A stretch of 64,000 bases of DNA, from assembly GCF_003600685.1 (NCBI RefSeq), contig NZ_CP032084.1:558001-622000 (forward strand), read 5' to 3'. Below are positions 1 through 7,800 of this stretch, in pieces. The DNA is from Achromobacter sp. B7 (lineage in GTDB: Bacteria > Pseudomonadota > Gammaproteobacteria > Burkholderiales > Burkholderiaceae_B). The notes beneath the pieces are model-generated. The model saw nothing but the letters and a program-made list of their open reading frames with translations, ran no database searches and had not been told where the DNA came from. The position numbers and the translations under genes were made by a program. Numbering within the stretch: position 1 is the first letter of the stretch; every line of letters begins with the position of its first letter.

Positions 1-820
1 GCAAGTACTGCACGTAGTCCAGCAGCGTGACGATGGACATGCGTTCGGGCGTCAGCACGCGGGCCAGCAGGCGTTCGGCGCTAAGCGTGGTGTCCACCGT
101 GCGCTCGGGCACCTTGGCGACCGAGGCGGGCGGGTTCTTGGGTTGGCGCGCGTTGGCCAGTGCTTCGGCCGCGTCGTCGTCCAGGCGGGTTTCCGACACG
201 TCTTTCAGCACCAGGTCGCCATGCGCGAACAGGCCGGTGGGCGCCGTGGACAGCACGGTCAGCGTCTGGTCTTTCTTGAATTCGTAAAGGGTGATGCCGG
301 CCACCTGGCCGTCGCCCTTGAGTTCGGCGATGTTGATGATGCGCATGCCGCCGTTGGCGGTGGGTTCCTTGAACCAGTAGCCGCTTTTCAGGCGGTCGCC
401 GCCGGCCTTGCCGCGAAACATCAGGTTGGCTTCGCCGCTTTTGATCTCGGCCCAGGGCGTGACGTATTCGGACAACAGGGCGGCGCCGATCATCAGCGGG
501 ATGGTCACCACCCACAGCATGCGCAACAGCCGCATGCCGCTGACGCCCGAGACGCGCAGGATGACCAGTTCGTTGCGCTGGGCCAGGCCGGCCAGCGCCA
601 GGATCGCGCCGATCAACAGGCCGATGGGCAGCAGATCGTACAGGCGGGTGGGTATGGCCAGCGCCTGCATGTAGAGCAGGGCCATCATGGAGAACTTGTC
701 GCCCACGTTGTCCAGGTCGTCTACCAGCGCGAAGAATGTGAAAAGGCCGAGCAGGGCCATAAGGACCACTGCACAAGAGCGATAGATTTCGCGGGCCAGG
801 TAGCGACGGGCGGTACGCAT
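1..820 (-). CDS. lptG: LPS export ABC transporter permease LptG (3' end outside window)
   Basis: Inner-membrane permease of the LptBFG complex that extracts lipopolysaccharide from the inner membrane and feeds it to the LptC-LptA bridge. Reading from the ATG at 820, the protein begins MRTARRYLAREI, has early hydrophobic segments, and contains an LAQRNELVILRVSG segment that matches the conserved LAQRSELVVMQASG of LptG. A periplasmic beta-rich region follows, and the frame is still open at base 1 (near a YVQYL motif), so about the last quarter is missing. LptG is preferred over its partner LptF because of these motifs. No lptF is visible; upstream on the same strand is mtgA, 131 bases away. Confidence 0.88.
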   Translation of the reverse strand, partial: MRTARRYLAREIYRSCAVVLMALLGLFTFFALVDDLDNVGDKFSMMALLYMQALAIPTRLYDLLPIGLLIGAILALAGLAQRNELVILRVSGVSGMRLLRMLWVVTIPLMIGAALLSEYVTPWAEIKSGEANLMFRGKAGGDRLKSGYWFKEPTANGGMRIINIAELKGDGQVAGITLYEFKKDQTLTVLSTAPTGLFAHGDLVLKDVSETRLDDDAAEALANARQPKNPPASVAKVPERTVDTTLSAERLLARVLTPERMSIVTLLDYVQYL

Positions 821-951
821 GAAAATGTGGGGAAGCGCTAAACGTGAAAGCTTAACAAATCCCACCGCCCAGGGTGCGAAGTGCGCGTAGCGGGCGGCGG
901 GTTCGGGAGGTCAGGAGACGCAAGAATGCGTCACGGGGACGTCAAGGCGGA

Positions 952-1677
952 TCAGGGGATGTCCACCATCTGCATCCGGCGGGTCAGTACCCCCACGCGG
1001 GAGTTCAGGTAATTGGAATTGCGGCGGGTGTCGTAGAAGCGTGGGTTGGGCAGCATGGCGGCCAGCCGCGCGGACTGGCTGGCGCTGAGGTTGGCGGCCG
1101 ACGTATTGAAATAGTGCTGCGCGGCGGCTTGTGCACCAAAGACGCCCACGCCCCACTCGGCCACGTTCAGATACAGCTCAAGAATGCGTTCCTTGCTCAT
1201 GACGTGTTCGATCATGTAGGCCAGGACCAGTTCCTGCCCTTTGCGGATGTAACTGCGCGAACTGGACAGGAACATATTCTTGGCCAGCTGCTGCGTAATG
1301 GTGGAGCCGCCGCGCATCTTGCTGCGGCCGGCTTCTTCCTGGCGCTGGTTGTATTCCCAGGCCTTGCGGATGGCGTCCCATTCGATGCCGTCGTGTTCGG
1401 TGAACTTGGAATCCTCGGACGCCACCACCGCGCGCTTGAGGTTGCGGCTGATCTTGTCGTAGGGGACCCATTCGTATTTCAGCTGGAAGGCGGGGTTGCC
1501 TTCGCGCAGGCGCGAGCGTTCTTCGCGCATGATCGCGCTGCTGCCGGGATCGCGGTAGTTGTACCAGACCACCTGCGAGAACAGCCAGAATTGGTACAAC
1601 AGCACCGCGCACACCAGCGCCATCAGCACGCCGGTGATGATCCGGAACCAGGATCGGCCCTGCTTGCGCGTCGCCAT
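952..1677 (-). CDS. mtgA: Monofunctional peptidoglycan transglycosylase MtgA
   Basis: Polymerises lipid II into glycan strands at the periplasmic face of the inner membrane. The 241-residue protein has a short cytoplasmic N-terminus, one membrane anchor (about residues 12-33) and a GT51 domain with the catalytic-glutamate motif ASEDSKFTEHDG (86-97, E88), then RGGSTITQQLAKN and KERILELYLNVAEWG. There is no transpeptidase domain, and the length is normal for MtgA. It begins 5 bases after the aroE stop, so it is probably cotranscribed with aroE and the TonB-like gene. Confidence 0.95.
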   Translation of the reverse strand: MATRKQGRSWFRIITGVLMALVCAVLLYQFWLFSQVVWYNYRDPGSSAIMREERSRLREGNPAFQLKYEWVPYDKISRNLKRAVVASEDSKFTEHDGIEWDAIRKAWEYNQRQEEAGRSKMRGGSTITQQLAKNMFLSSSRSYIRKGQELVLAYMIEHVMSKERILELYLNVAEWGVGVFGAQAAAQHYFNTSAANLSASQSARLAAMLPNPRFYDTRRNSNYLNSRVGVLTRRMQMVDIP

Positions 1678-1682
1678 GCCGC

Positions 1683-2546
1683 TTAGTGTCCGGCCGCCAG
1701 GGCCTCGCGCAGCGCGGCCAGCACCGGCGCCGGGTCGGGGCGCACGCCATGCCAGATCAGAAAGCTCTCGGCGGCCTGGCCCACCAGCATGCCCAGGCCG
1801 TCGGCCGTCAAGCTGGCCCCGTCGGCCTCGGCCTGCTTCATGAAGGCAGTGGGCTTGGCGCCGTACATCATGTCGTAGGCGGCGGCGCCCGGCGCGTACA
1901 AGCCGGGCGGCAGGTCCGGCGCGGCATCCTGCAAGCCGCTGGCCGTGGCATTGATGACCAGGTTCCAGCCGCCGGGCCGCGCGGCGTCGGTCAAGCCGCC
2001 CGCCGTGACCTGGGTTTGGGGCGACACGCCGGTGGCGCGCCAGGCATCGGCCAGTTCCAGCGCCTTGGACGCGGTGCGGTTCACGATGTGGATGCGCGCG
2101 CAGCCGGCTTGCGCCAGCGGTTGCAGCACGCCGCGCGCCGCGCCGCCCGCGCCCACCATCAGCACGGCGGCATCGGCCAACCGCAGGCCCAGGCGTTGCA
2201 GGTCCGACACCAGGCCCACGCCATCGGTATTGCAGCCGTGCCAGGCGCCATCGCGCCAGGACAAGGTGTTGACGGCGCCGGCCAGGCGCGCGCGGGCCGA
2301 CAGGTGGCCCGCCGCCAGCGCGTAGGCATCCAGCTTGAAGGGCACCGTGACGTTCAGCCCCAGCCCGCCCTCGGCCACGAATGCGGCCACCGCTTCGCCA
2401 AAGCCGTCGACCGGCGCCAGCAGGCGCTCGTAGCGCAGCGGCTTGCCGGTCTGCTGGGAAAACATGGCGTGGATCTGGGGCGAGCGGCTGTGCGCGACGG
2501 GGTTGCCGATGACGGCGTAGCGGGCAAGAGGGGGCGCCTCGGTCAT
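1683..2546 (-). CDS. aroE: Shikimate dehydrogenase
   Basis: NADPH-dependent reduction of 3-dehydroshikimate to shikimate in aromatic amino-acid biosynthesis. The 287-residue protein shows the shikimate-binding motif GNPVAHSRSP (14-23), the NVTVPFK motif with the catalytic lysine (K71), NTDGVG, and the GAGGAARG dinucleotide-binding loop. The ATG at 2546 is preferred over an upstream ATG at 2585 because family members start just before this motif and because it overlaps the stop of the upstream TonB-like gene as ATGA, a typical translationally coupled arrangement. mtgA follows after 5 bases. Confidence 0.95.
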   Translation of the reverse strand: MTEAPPLARYAVIGNPVAHSRSPQIHAMFSQQTGKPLRYERLLAPVDGFGEAVAAFVAEGGLGLNVTVPFKLDAYALAAGHLSARARLAGAVNTLSWRDGAWHGCNTDGVGLVSDLQRLGLRLADAAVLMVGAGGAARGVLQPLAQAGCARIHIVNRTASKALELADAWRATGVSPQTQVTAGGLTDAARPGGWNLVINATASGLQDAAPDLPPGLYAPGAAAYDMMYGAKPTAFMKQAEADGASLTADGLGMLVGQAAESFLIWHGVRPDPAPVLAALREALAAGH

Positions 2547-3439
2547 GGGGCTTGGGTTTCCAGGGTGTCGTTGACGAAATGCCACGTGCGGGTGATGACC
2601 AGCACGTCGGTATCGCGCGCGATATCGGGGGGGAAGGGCGGGAAAGGCGCGGCCAGCTGGACGATGCGGCGCGCGGCTTGGTTCAGCACGGCATGCGGGG
2701 ACGGCTGGTCGATTTCCACGTTGGCGATGCTGCCGTCGGCGCGCACCGATACGGTAATGCGCAACGACCCGTAGATGCGTCCGCGCGCCTCGTCCGGGTA
2801 GTGCTGGGTGCCGACCGTTTCAATGCGGGCACGCCACGCGTCCAGGTAGGCGGCGTAGCGCGAGGCTTCGGCAGACGGCGCGACGAACTGCTTGCGGGGT
2901 TCGTTGCTGTATTGTTGGACGCGCGCGGCCAGCGCGGCAACCTGGGCATTCTGGATCACGCTGGCCTGGTCCTCGGCGTCCTTGCCCAGGTCGGCGCCGT
3001 CGGGCCAGGGGTTGACGGCCTGGCGTTCGGCGCCGGCCTGTTGCGCCGAGCGCAATTGGGTCATCAGGCGGGTTTGTTCGGCTTCCAGCTGCACCTGGCG
3101 GCGGCGCATGGCTTCCAGCACGATGGTCTCGGCGGCTGCGCCGGTCTGGGGCAGCGGCGTGGTGGTCATGCCTTGTTCGGCATTGCCGCCACCGGTCATC
3201 TGGTTTTGCGCCTGGGCGCGCGGCGCCTCGGGCGGGGTTTCGCTGCGGGCGTTCAGCAGCACCACTTCCAGGCTGGTTACGGGCGGCCGGGTAAGCGCGG
3301 GCACGCCGAAGCGCCACGCCAGGGCGCCGGCGTGCACCAACAGCGATATTGCAATGCCGATGCGCAGGTAGTGCTGGGCGGGAGCGCCCAGCCACCGCAT
3401 ATAACGGCCTAGCGGGGAGGAGGAATCAGGGCGTTGCAC
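2543..3439 (-). CDS. TonB-family energy-transducer-like protein
   Basis: Probable periplasm-spanning TonB C-terminal-domain protein of about 298 residues. It has one N-terminal membrane segment (YLRIGIAISLLVHAGALAW), an Ala/Gln/Glu-rich linker and a C-terminal TonB-like domain (YPDEARGRIYGSLRITVSV, then DVLVITRTWHF). No ExbB or ExbD is nearby, so it may be a TonB paralogue or a structural protein rather than a classical transducer. The start is uncertain: GTG at 3439 gives a conventional cytoplasmic tail, while ATG at 3400 is the first ATG just before the membrane segment. Neither has a clear ribosome-binding site. Its stop overlaps the aroE start. Confidence 0.75.
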   Translation of the reverse strand: MQRPDSSSPLGRYMRWLGAPAQHYLRIGIAISLLVHAGALAWRFGVPALTRPPVTSLEVVLLNARSETPPEAPRAQAQNQMTGGGNAEQGMTTTPLPQTGAAAETIVLEAMRRRQVQLEAEQTRLMTQLRSAQQAGAERQAVNPWPDGADLGKDAEDQASVIQNAQVAALAARVQQYSNEPRKQFVAPSAEASRYAAYLDAWRARIETVGTQHYPDEARGRIYGSLRITVSVRADGSIANVEIDQPSPHAVLNQAARRIVQLAAPFPPFPPDIARDTDVLVITRTWHFVNDTLETQAP

Positions 3440-3552
3440 GGACGCATTGTAAGGCGAGTCCGCGCCGCCCGGACAGGCCGGCCAACCGCTTGTAACAGCT
3501 ATTGGACGGCATGCCGGGATGGCGGGCGAGCGGCCGGCGCCGCCCGGCCCGA

Positions 3553-4641
3553 TCAGGCCTGCTTGCGCGGGAACACCCACACCTTGCTGGCCGGCAGGGC
3601 CAGGCGGCTGGGGCCGGGTTCGCGGCCTTCGGGACCATAGGCGCGCAGCGCCAGGGTGTTGGCCGGGTCCGCGTCGGGCGTGCGGAACAGGTATTCCCAG
3701 CGGTCGCCCAGGTACATGCTGGTCAACAGCGGCATGTCGATGTGGTTGCCGTCGGGGTCGTCCGCCAGGCGCACTTGTTCAACCCGGATCACGGCGGTGC
3801 CGTCCTGGCCGGCCGACACGCCTTCGCCCGCCTTGCCCCACAGCGCCCAGCCACGGCCCTCGATGCGGGCACGGCCATCGCGCACTTCGGTGACCTTGCC
3901 TTCCAGCCGGTTGTTGCTGCCCATGAATTCCGCCGTGAACAGCGTGGACGGCGAGCCGTACATTTCCTGCGGCGTACCCTGCTGTTCGATCTTGCCGTTG
4001 TTCAGCAGCAGGATGCGGTCGGAAATGGCCATGGCTTCGCTCTGGTCATGCGTCACCATCAGGGCCGACAGCCCCAGGCGGATGATCAGTTCACGCAGGA
4101 AGGCGCGGGCTTCTTCGCGCAGCTTGGCGTCCAGGTTGGACAGCGGCTCGTCCAGCAGGATGACGGGCGGGCTGTACACCAGCGCCCGGCCGATGGCCAC
4201 GCGCTGTTGCTGGCCACCCGACAGCGCATGCGGATGGCGCTGGCCCAGCTTGCCCAGGCCCAGCTGGTCCAGCACGGCCTGCACGCGTTCGCGCACTTCG
4301 GCCGACGGCACCTTGCGCAACTTCAGCGGGTAGGCCACGTTTTCAAACACGGTCTTGTGCGGCCACAGCGCGTAAGACTGGAACACCAGGCCCAGGTTGC
4401 GCTCTTCGGCCGGAATCTCCTTGCGCGCGCCGCCGTCATAGACGATGCGATCGCCAATGGTGATGCGGCCGCGCTTGGGGCCTTCCAGCCCGGCCACGGC
4501 GCGCAGCAGCGTGGTCTTGCCGCTACCCGAGGGGCCCAGCAGCGACACCACTTCGCCTTGGCGCAATTGCATCGACACGCCCTTCAGCACGGGGTTGTCG
4601 CCGTAGTCCAGGTGCAGGTCTTCTACAGAAAGCTCAATCAT
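3553..4641 (-). CDS. ABC importer ATPase, ferric-iron/AfuC-FbpC type
   Basis: Cytoplasmic ATPase that powers the importer formed with the next two genes. The 362-residue protein has Walker A GPSGSGKTT (36-44), signature LSGGQQQR (from 140), Walker B ILLDEP (161-166), the H-loop MVTHDQ and a C-terminal TOBE-like regulatory domain (about 240-355), the layout of the FbpC/AfuC/PotA class. It overlaps the permease gene by 8 bases, so the operon order is binding protein, permease, ATPase. The substrate cannot be read from the ATPase: iron is the class default, but polyamines, thiamine or phosphonates are carried by close relatives. Confidence 0.9.
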   Translation of the reverse strand: MIELSVEDLHLDYGDNPVLKGVSMQLRQGEVVSLLGPSGSGKTTLLRAVAGLEGPKRGRITIGDRIVYDGGARKEIPAEERNLGLVFQSYALWPHKTVFENVAYPLKLRKVPSAEVRERVQAVLDQLGLGKLGQRHPHALSGGQQQRVAIGRALVYSPPVILLDEPLSNLDAKLREEARAFLRELIIRLGLSALMVTHDQSEAMAISDRILLLNNGKIEQQGTPQEMYGSPSTLFTAEFMGSNNRLEGKVTEVRDGRARIEGRGWALWGKAGEGVSAGQDGTAVIRVEQVRLADDPDGNHIDMPLLTSMYLGDRWEYLFRTPDADPANTLALRAYGPEGREPGPSRLALPASKVWVFPRKQA

Positions 4642-6412
4642 GAAGTTTGACTCCGAATCGCAGGGCGATGCCCAGGCCGATCACGACCAGAACGATATTG
4701 ATGAAGGAAAGCGCGGCCACGATGTCGATGGCGCCCGAGGCCCACAGCGACACCAGCATGGAACCGATGGTTTCCGTGCCGGGCGACAGCAGGTAGACGC
4801 CGGTGGAGTATTCGCGCTCGAAGATCAGGAACATCAGCAGCCATGAACCGATCAGGCCGTACTTGGCCAGCGGCACCGTCACGTGGCGTGTGACCTGGCC
4901 GCGGCGCGCGCCGGCGCTGCGGGCGGCCTCTTCCAGTTCGGGGCCCACTTGCAGCAGGGTCGACGAAATCAAGCGCAGCCCGTAAGCCATCCAGACCACC
5001 GTGTAGGCCAGCCACACGCTGAAGATGGTGCTGCGCATGGCGCGCAGCCATTCGATGAAGTTCTCGCGCAGCCAGTCGGCGAACGGCAGCGCCGACAGCC
5101 AGCCGTTTTGGTCCACGTCCAGGGCGTTGTCCAGCCACATCGGCACAAACAGGAACACCCACAGGAAGGCCAGGCCGGCCAGCAGGCCGGGCACGGCGCG
5201 CGGCACCAACACGCTGTAGTCCATGAAGCGCGTCACGTTGTCGGGCTTGCGGTGCATGGCCAGGCCCACGAACATGTAGCACATCACCGCCAGCGCGCCG
5301 CCGAACACCCCGATGGCGACCGAGTTCACAATGGCGCGGATCAGGTTGGGCTGTGCGAAGACCGTACGGAAGGCGTCCAGCGACAGCACGTCGAACAGCG
5401 ACACGCCCATGCCCCAGTTGGACACGAACGCGCGCAGCAGCACGCCCAGCAGCGGCACGATGATGGTGACCACCAGCCAGAACGCCACGACCGCGCCCGC
5501 CGCCCAGCGCCACTTGCCCAACGGCAGCGGACGAGCGCGCGAGGCTTTGCCCTTGACGGTGACGAAGCGATTCGCGGTACGCATCAAACGGCGTTGCAGC
5601 ATCACCAGCGGAATCGTCATGCAGATCAGGATCACGGCCACGGCGGCCATCAGGTGATACGACGGAATGCCCAGCTTGTTGGTCAGCTTGTACAGGTACG
5701 TGGCCAGCACCAGGTTGCCTTCGGGGTCACCCAGCACCAGCACCAGGCCGAACACCTCCAGGCCCAGGAAGAACAGCAGCACGGTGGCGTACAGCATGGC
5801 CGGGCGCACCATCGGCAGGCTGACCGACACCATCACGCGCAGCGGCGACGCGCCGGCCACGCGAGCCGCTTCTTCCACGTCGGAGCCCATGCTGCGCAGC
5901 GCCGACGAGATATACAGGTACGCGTGCGGCACGTGCGTCAGGCCGGCGATGATGACGATGCTGGTCAGCGAATAGACGTTCCAGGGCACGAAGCCCAGGA
6001 TGTTCTGCGCCCAGATCGAGAAAAAGCCCACCGGGCCGGCGGCCACGACGTAGCCAAAGCCCAGCACCATGGGTGACACGAACACCGGCACCAGGATCAG
6101 CGGTTCGATCCAGCGGCGGCCGGGCAGGTCGGTGCGGATCATCAGGAAGGCCAGCATGCCGCCTAGCGGAATGGCGATGATGGCCAGCCCGAAGGCCAGG
6201 ATGAAGCCGCTTTTCAGCGCCTTGTAGAAATCCGGGTCCGCGAAGATGAAGCGGAACGCGTCCAGGCTGAAAACCTTGGACGGGGCAAAGAAGGGCGCGG
6301 ATAGAAAGCTTTGGACGATGATGAACGACAACGGCACATAGATGGCGAGGGCCGTAATCAACACCACCACGCCGCGCGGCAGGGACTGCCATTTTCTGCG
6401 CAATGACTGCAT
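4634..6412 (-). CDS. ABC importer permease, two fused FbpB-type domains
   Basis: Inner-membrane channel of the importer. The 592-residue protein contains two tandem binding-protein-dependent permease domains, about twelve membrane segments, each with its own EAA loop for ATPase contact (EEAARVAGASPLRV in the first half, EEAARSAGARRGQV in the second). The single-chain two-domain form is typical of FbpB/AfuB/SfuB. An AGGA ribosome-binding site precedes the ATG. It is separated from the upstream binding-protein gene by 151 GC-rich bases with a strong hairpin, and it overlaps the ATPase gene. Confidence 0.92.
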   Translation of the reverse strand: MQSLRRKWQSLPRGVVVLITALAIYVPLSFIIVQSFLSAPFFAPSKVFSLDAFRFIFADPDFYKALKSGFILAFGLAIIAIPLGGMLAFLMIRTDLPGRRWIEPLILVPVFVSPMVLGFGYVVAAGPVGFFSIWAQNILGFVPWNVYSLTSIVIIAGLTHVPHAYLYISSALRSMGSDVEEAARVAGASPLRVMVSVSLPMVRPAMLYATVLLFFLGLEVFGLVLVLGDPEGNLVLATYLYKLTNKLGIPSYHLMAAVAVILICMTIPLVMLQRRLMRTANRFVTVKGKASRARPLPLGKWRWAAGAVVAFWLVVTIIVPLLGVLLRAFVSNWGMGVSLFDVLSLDAFRTVFAQPNLIRAIVNSVAIGVFGGALAVMCYMFVGLAMHRKPDNVTRFMDYSVLVPRAVPGLLAGLAFLWVFLFVPMWLDNALDVDQNGWLSALPFADWLRENFIEWLRAMRSTIFSVWLAYTVVWMAYGLRLISSTLLQVGPELEEAARSAGARRGQVTRHVTVPLAKYGLIGSWLLMFLIFEREYSTGVYLLSPGTETIGSMLVSLWASGAIDIVAALSFINIVLVVIGLGIALRFGVKLHD

Positions 6413-6526
6413 GGGGAAATCCTGTATTCAAAGTGACGCGACGGTCGCGCCGCCCGGGTAGGGGCAGGCCCGCCCGGGGGGCGGTCAGGCGGGCGGCAGG
6501 CTGCCGTCCGCTACGCGTATGGGGCG

Positions 6527-6551
6527 CCGGGGCGGGCGCGCCGCGCCCCGG
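6527..6551 (-). other. Intra-operon hairpin between binding-protein and permease genes
   Basis: Perfect 8-bp arms CCGGGGCG/CGCCCCGG with a 9-base loop lie 13 bases after the binding-protein stop and 115 bases before the permease start. There is no T-run on the transcribed strand, so it resembles the hairpins that protect upstream mRNA and let the binding protein be made in excess over the membrane subunits. That role is an inference. Confidence 0.45.
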
Positions 6552-6563
6552 ACCCGCGCGGCC

Positions 6564-7661
6564 TTACTTGCCGGCCGCGGCGCGCCAGTCCTTGATGAAC
6601 TGAAGGCGCTTGGTCTGCTCAAGGTAGTCCAGCAGCGTTTCGTTGACCGGAATCGGCTTGAGCGAGGCGCCCAGCTTCTTGGTCATGCCGTCCACATCGT
6701 TGTCGCCGTCGATGTCATCGCGCACCGAGGCCAGGTCGGCCTGGTTGGCCATGATTTCCTGGCCCTTCCTGGACAGCAGGTAGTCCATCCACAGCTTGGC
6801 GGCGTTGCGGTTCTTGGCCTTCTTGCTGATGAACGCCACGCGCGACAGCACCAGCGCGTAGTCGGTCGGGTAGGCCACGCCCAGCGACGGGTCGGACTTG
6901 GCGCGGGTTTCGGCGTACGAACCCAGGATGTTGTAGCCGATCAGGTTTTCACCCGAGGACACGCGTTCCATCATGGTGCCGGTGGACGATTGCACGACCA
7001 GGCCGCCCTTGGCGATGTCTTTCAGCGTGTCGAAATACTTGGGGTCGTTGGCCTTGTCCTGCACGGCCAGCATGAAGCCCACGGCCGACTTTTCGATGTC
7101 GTAGGTGGTGACCTTGTTCTTGAACTTGTCGGGCTGGCTGGCAATCAGCTTGGCCAGCGCGCCGTGCGTGGTGGGCACTTCGGCGGCGGGGATCAGGCGC
7201 TTGTTGTAGATGAACACGGCCGGCTCGTAGGTCGTGCCGTAGGCCGAATCCTTCCAGACGGCCCAGGCCGGCAGCTTGCCGGCTTCGGGCGACTTGTATT
7301 GCAGCGCGTAGTCGGTGGCCAGCTTCAGGGCCGAATCCATCGACGAGCTCCAGACGATGTCGCCGCTACCGCCGCCCGCCGCCTGCTCGCTGATGTAGCG
7401 GTTGTAGAGCTCGGTGCTGTTCATGTCGTTGTATTCGACCTTGACGTCCGGATACAGCGCTTCGAAGCCCTTGATGATGGGGCCGGCGGCCTTGGTGTCG
7501 GTGGTCGAATAGATGACGACCTTGCCTTCCTTCTTGGCGCCGTCCAGGATCTTTTGATAGTCGGCCGGGTAACCCGCCGGCACGGCCTGCGCGAAGGCGC
7601 TGCCGGTGGCGATGGCGAAAGCTGCGGCGCAGGCGGCCGCCAGTTGGGACTTGGCAAGCAT
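6564..7661 (-). CDS. ABC importer periplasmic substrate-binding protein (COG1840/FbpA-like)
   Basis: Periplasmic receptor of the importer. The 365-residue protein has a Sec signal peptide ending near GSAFA|QA and a type-2 periplasmic binding-protein fold of the FbpA/AfuA superfamily (VVIYSTTD start, LPAWAVWKDSAYG, YEPAVFIYNK, YNILGSYA). The paired tyrosines that bind iron in classical FbpA are not obvious, so iron is not assured as ligand, and no Fur-box-like sequence is visible upstream. A GGAG ribosome-binding site precedes the ATG. Its closest visible relative is the C-terminal half of the sensor kinase encoded immediately upstream. Confidence 0.9.
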   Translation of the reverse strand: MLAKSQLAAACAAAFAIATGSAFAQAVPAGYPADYQKILDGAKKEGKVVIYSTTDTKAAGPIIKGFEALYPDVKVEYNDMNSTELYNRYISEQAAGGGSGDIVWSSSMDSALKLATDYALQYKSPEAGKLPAWAVWKDSAYGTTYEPAVFIYNKRLIPAAEVPTTHGALAKLIASQPDKFKNKVTTYDIEKSAVGFMLAVQDKANDPKYFDTLKDIAKGGLVVQSSTGTMMERVSSGENLIGYNILGSYAETRAKSDPSLGVAYPTDYALVLSRVAFISKKAKNRNAAKLWMDYLLSRKGQEIMANQADLASVRDDIDGDNDVDGMTKKLGASLKPIPVNETLLDYLEQTKRLQFIKDWRAAAGK

Positions 7662-7766
7662 GTGTTCGTCTCCGATTGGAATTGGTCTATAGCGGGATCT
7701 GGGTCCAGCCTGCGGCCATCTTAGGAGGCGGCGTCTGTCGTCGTCCTGTCATGGGGGCGATAAGCG

Positions 7767-7783
7767 GCTAGGGGTAATCCCTG
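7767..7783. promoter_or_regulatory. Imperfect inverted repeat upstream of importer operon
   Basis: CTAGGG-GTAAT-CCCTGG lies in the 139-base gap between the sensor-kinase stop and the binding-protein start. It is the only dyad I noticed in this gap and could be a regulator-binding site or a weak terminator of the kinase gene. Nothing here proves that the adjacent response regulator binds it. Confidence 0.25.
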
Positions 7784-7800
7784 GCCTTGCCGCGCCCGGC

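Noticed and set aside
7662..7800. Fur box upstream of the FbpA-like gene
   Set aside because: I looked for GATAATGATAATCATTATC-type repeats because the importer is iron-type, and found none; only a short CTAGGG/CCCTGG dyad is present.
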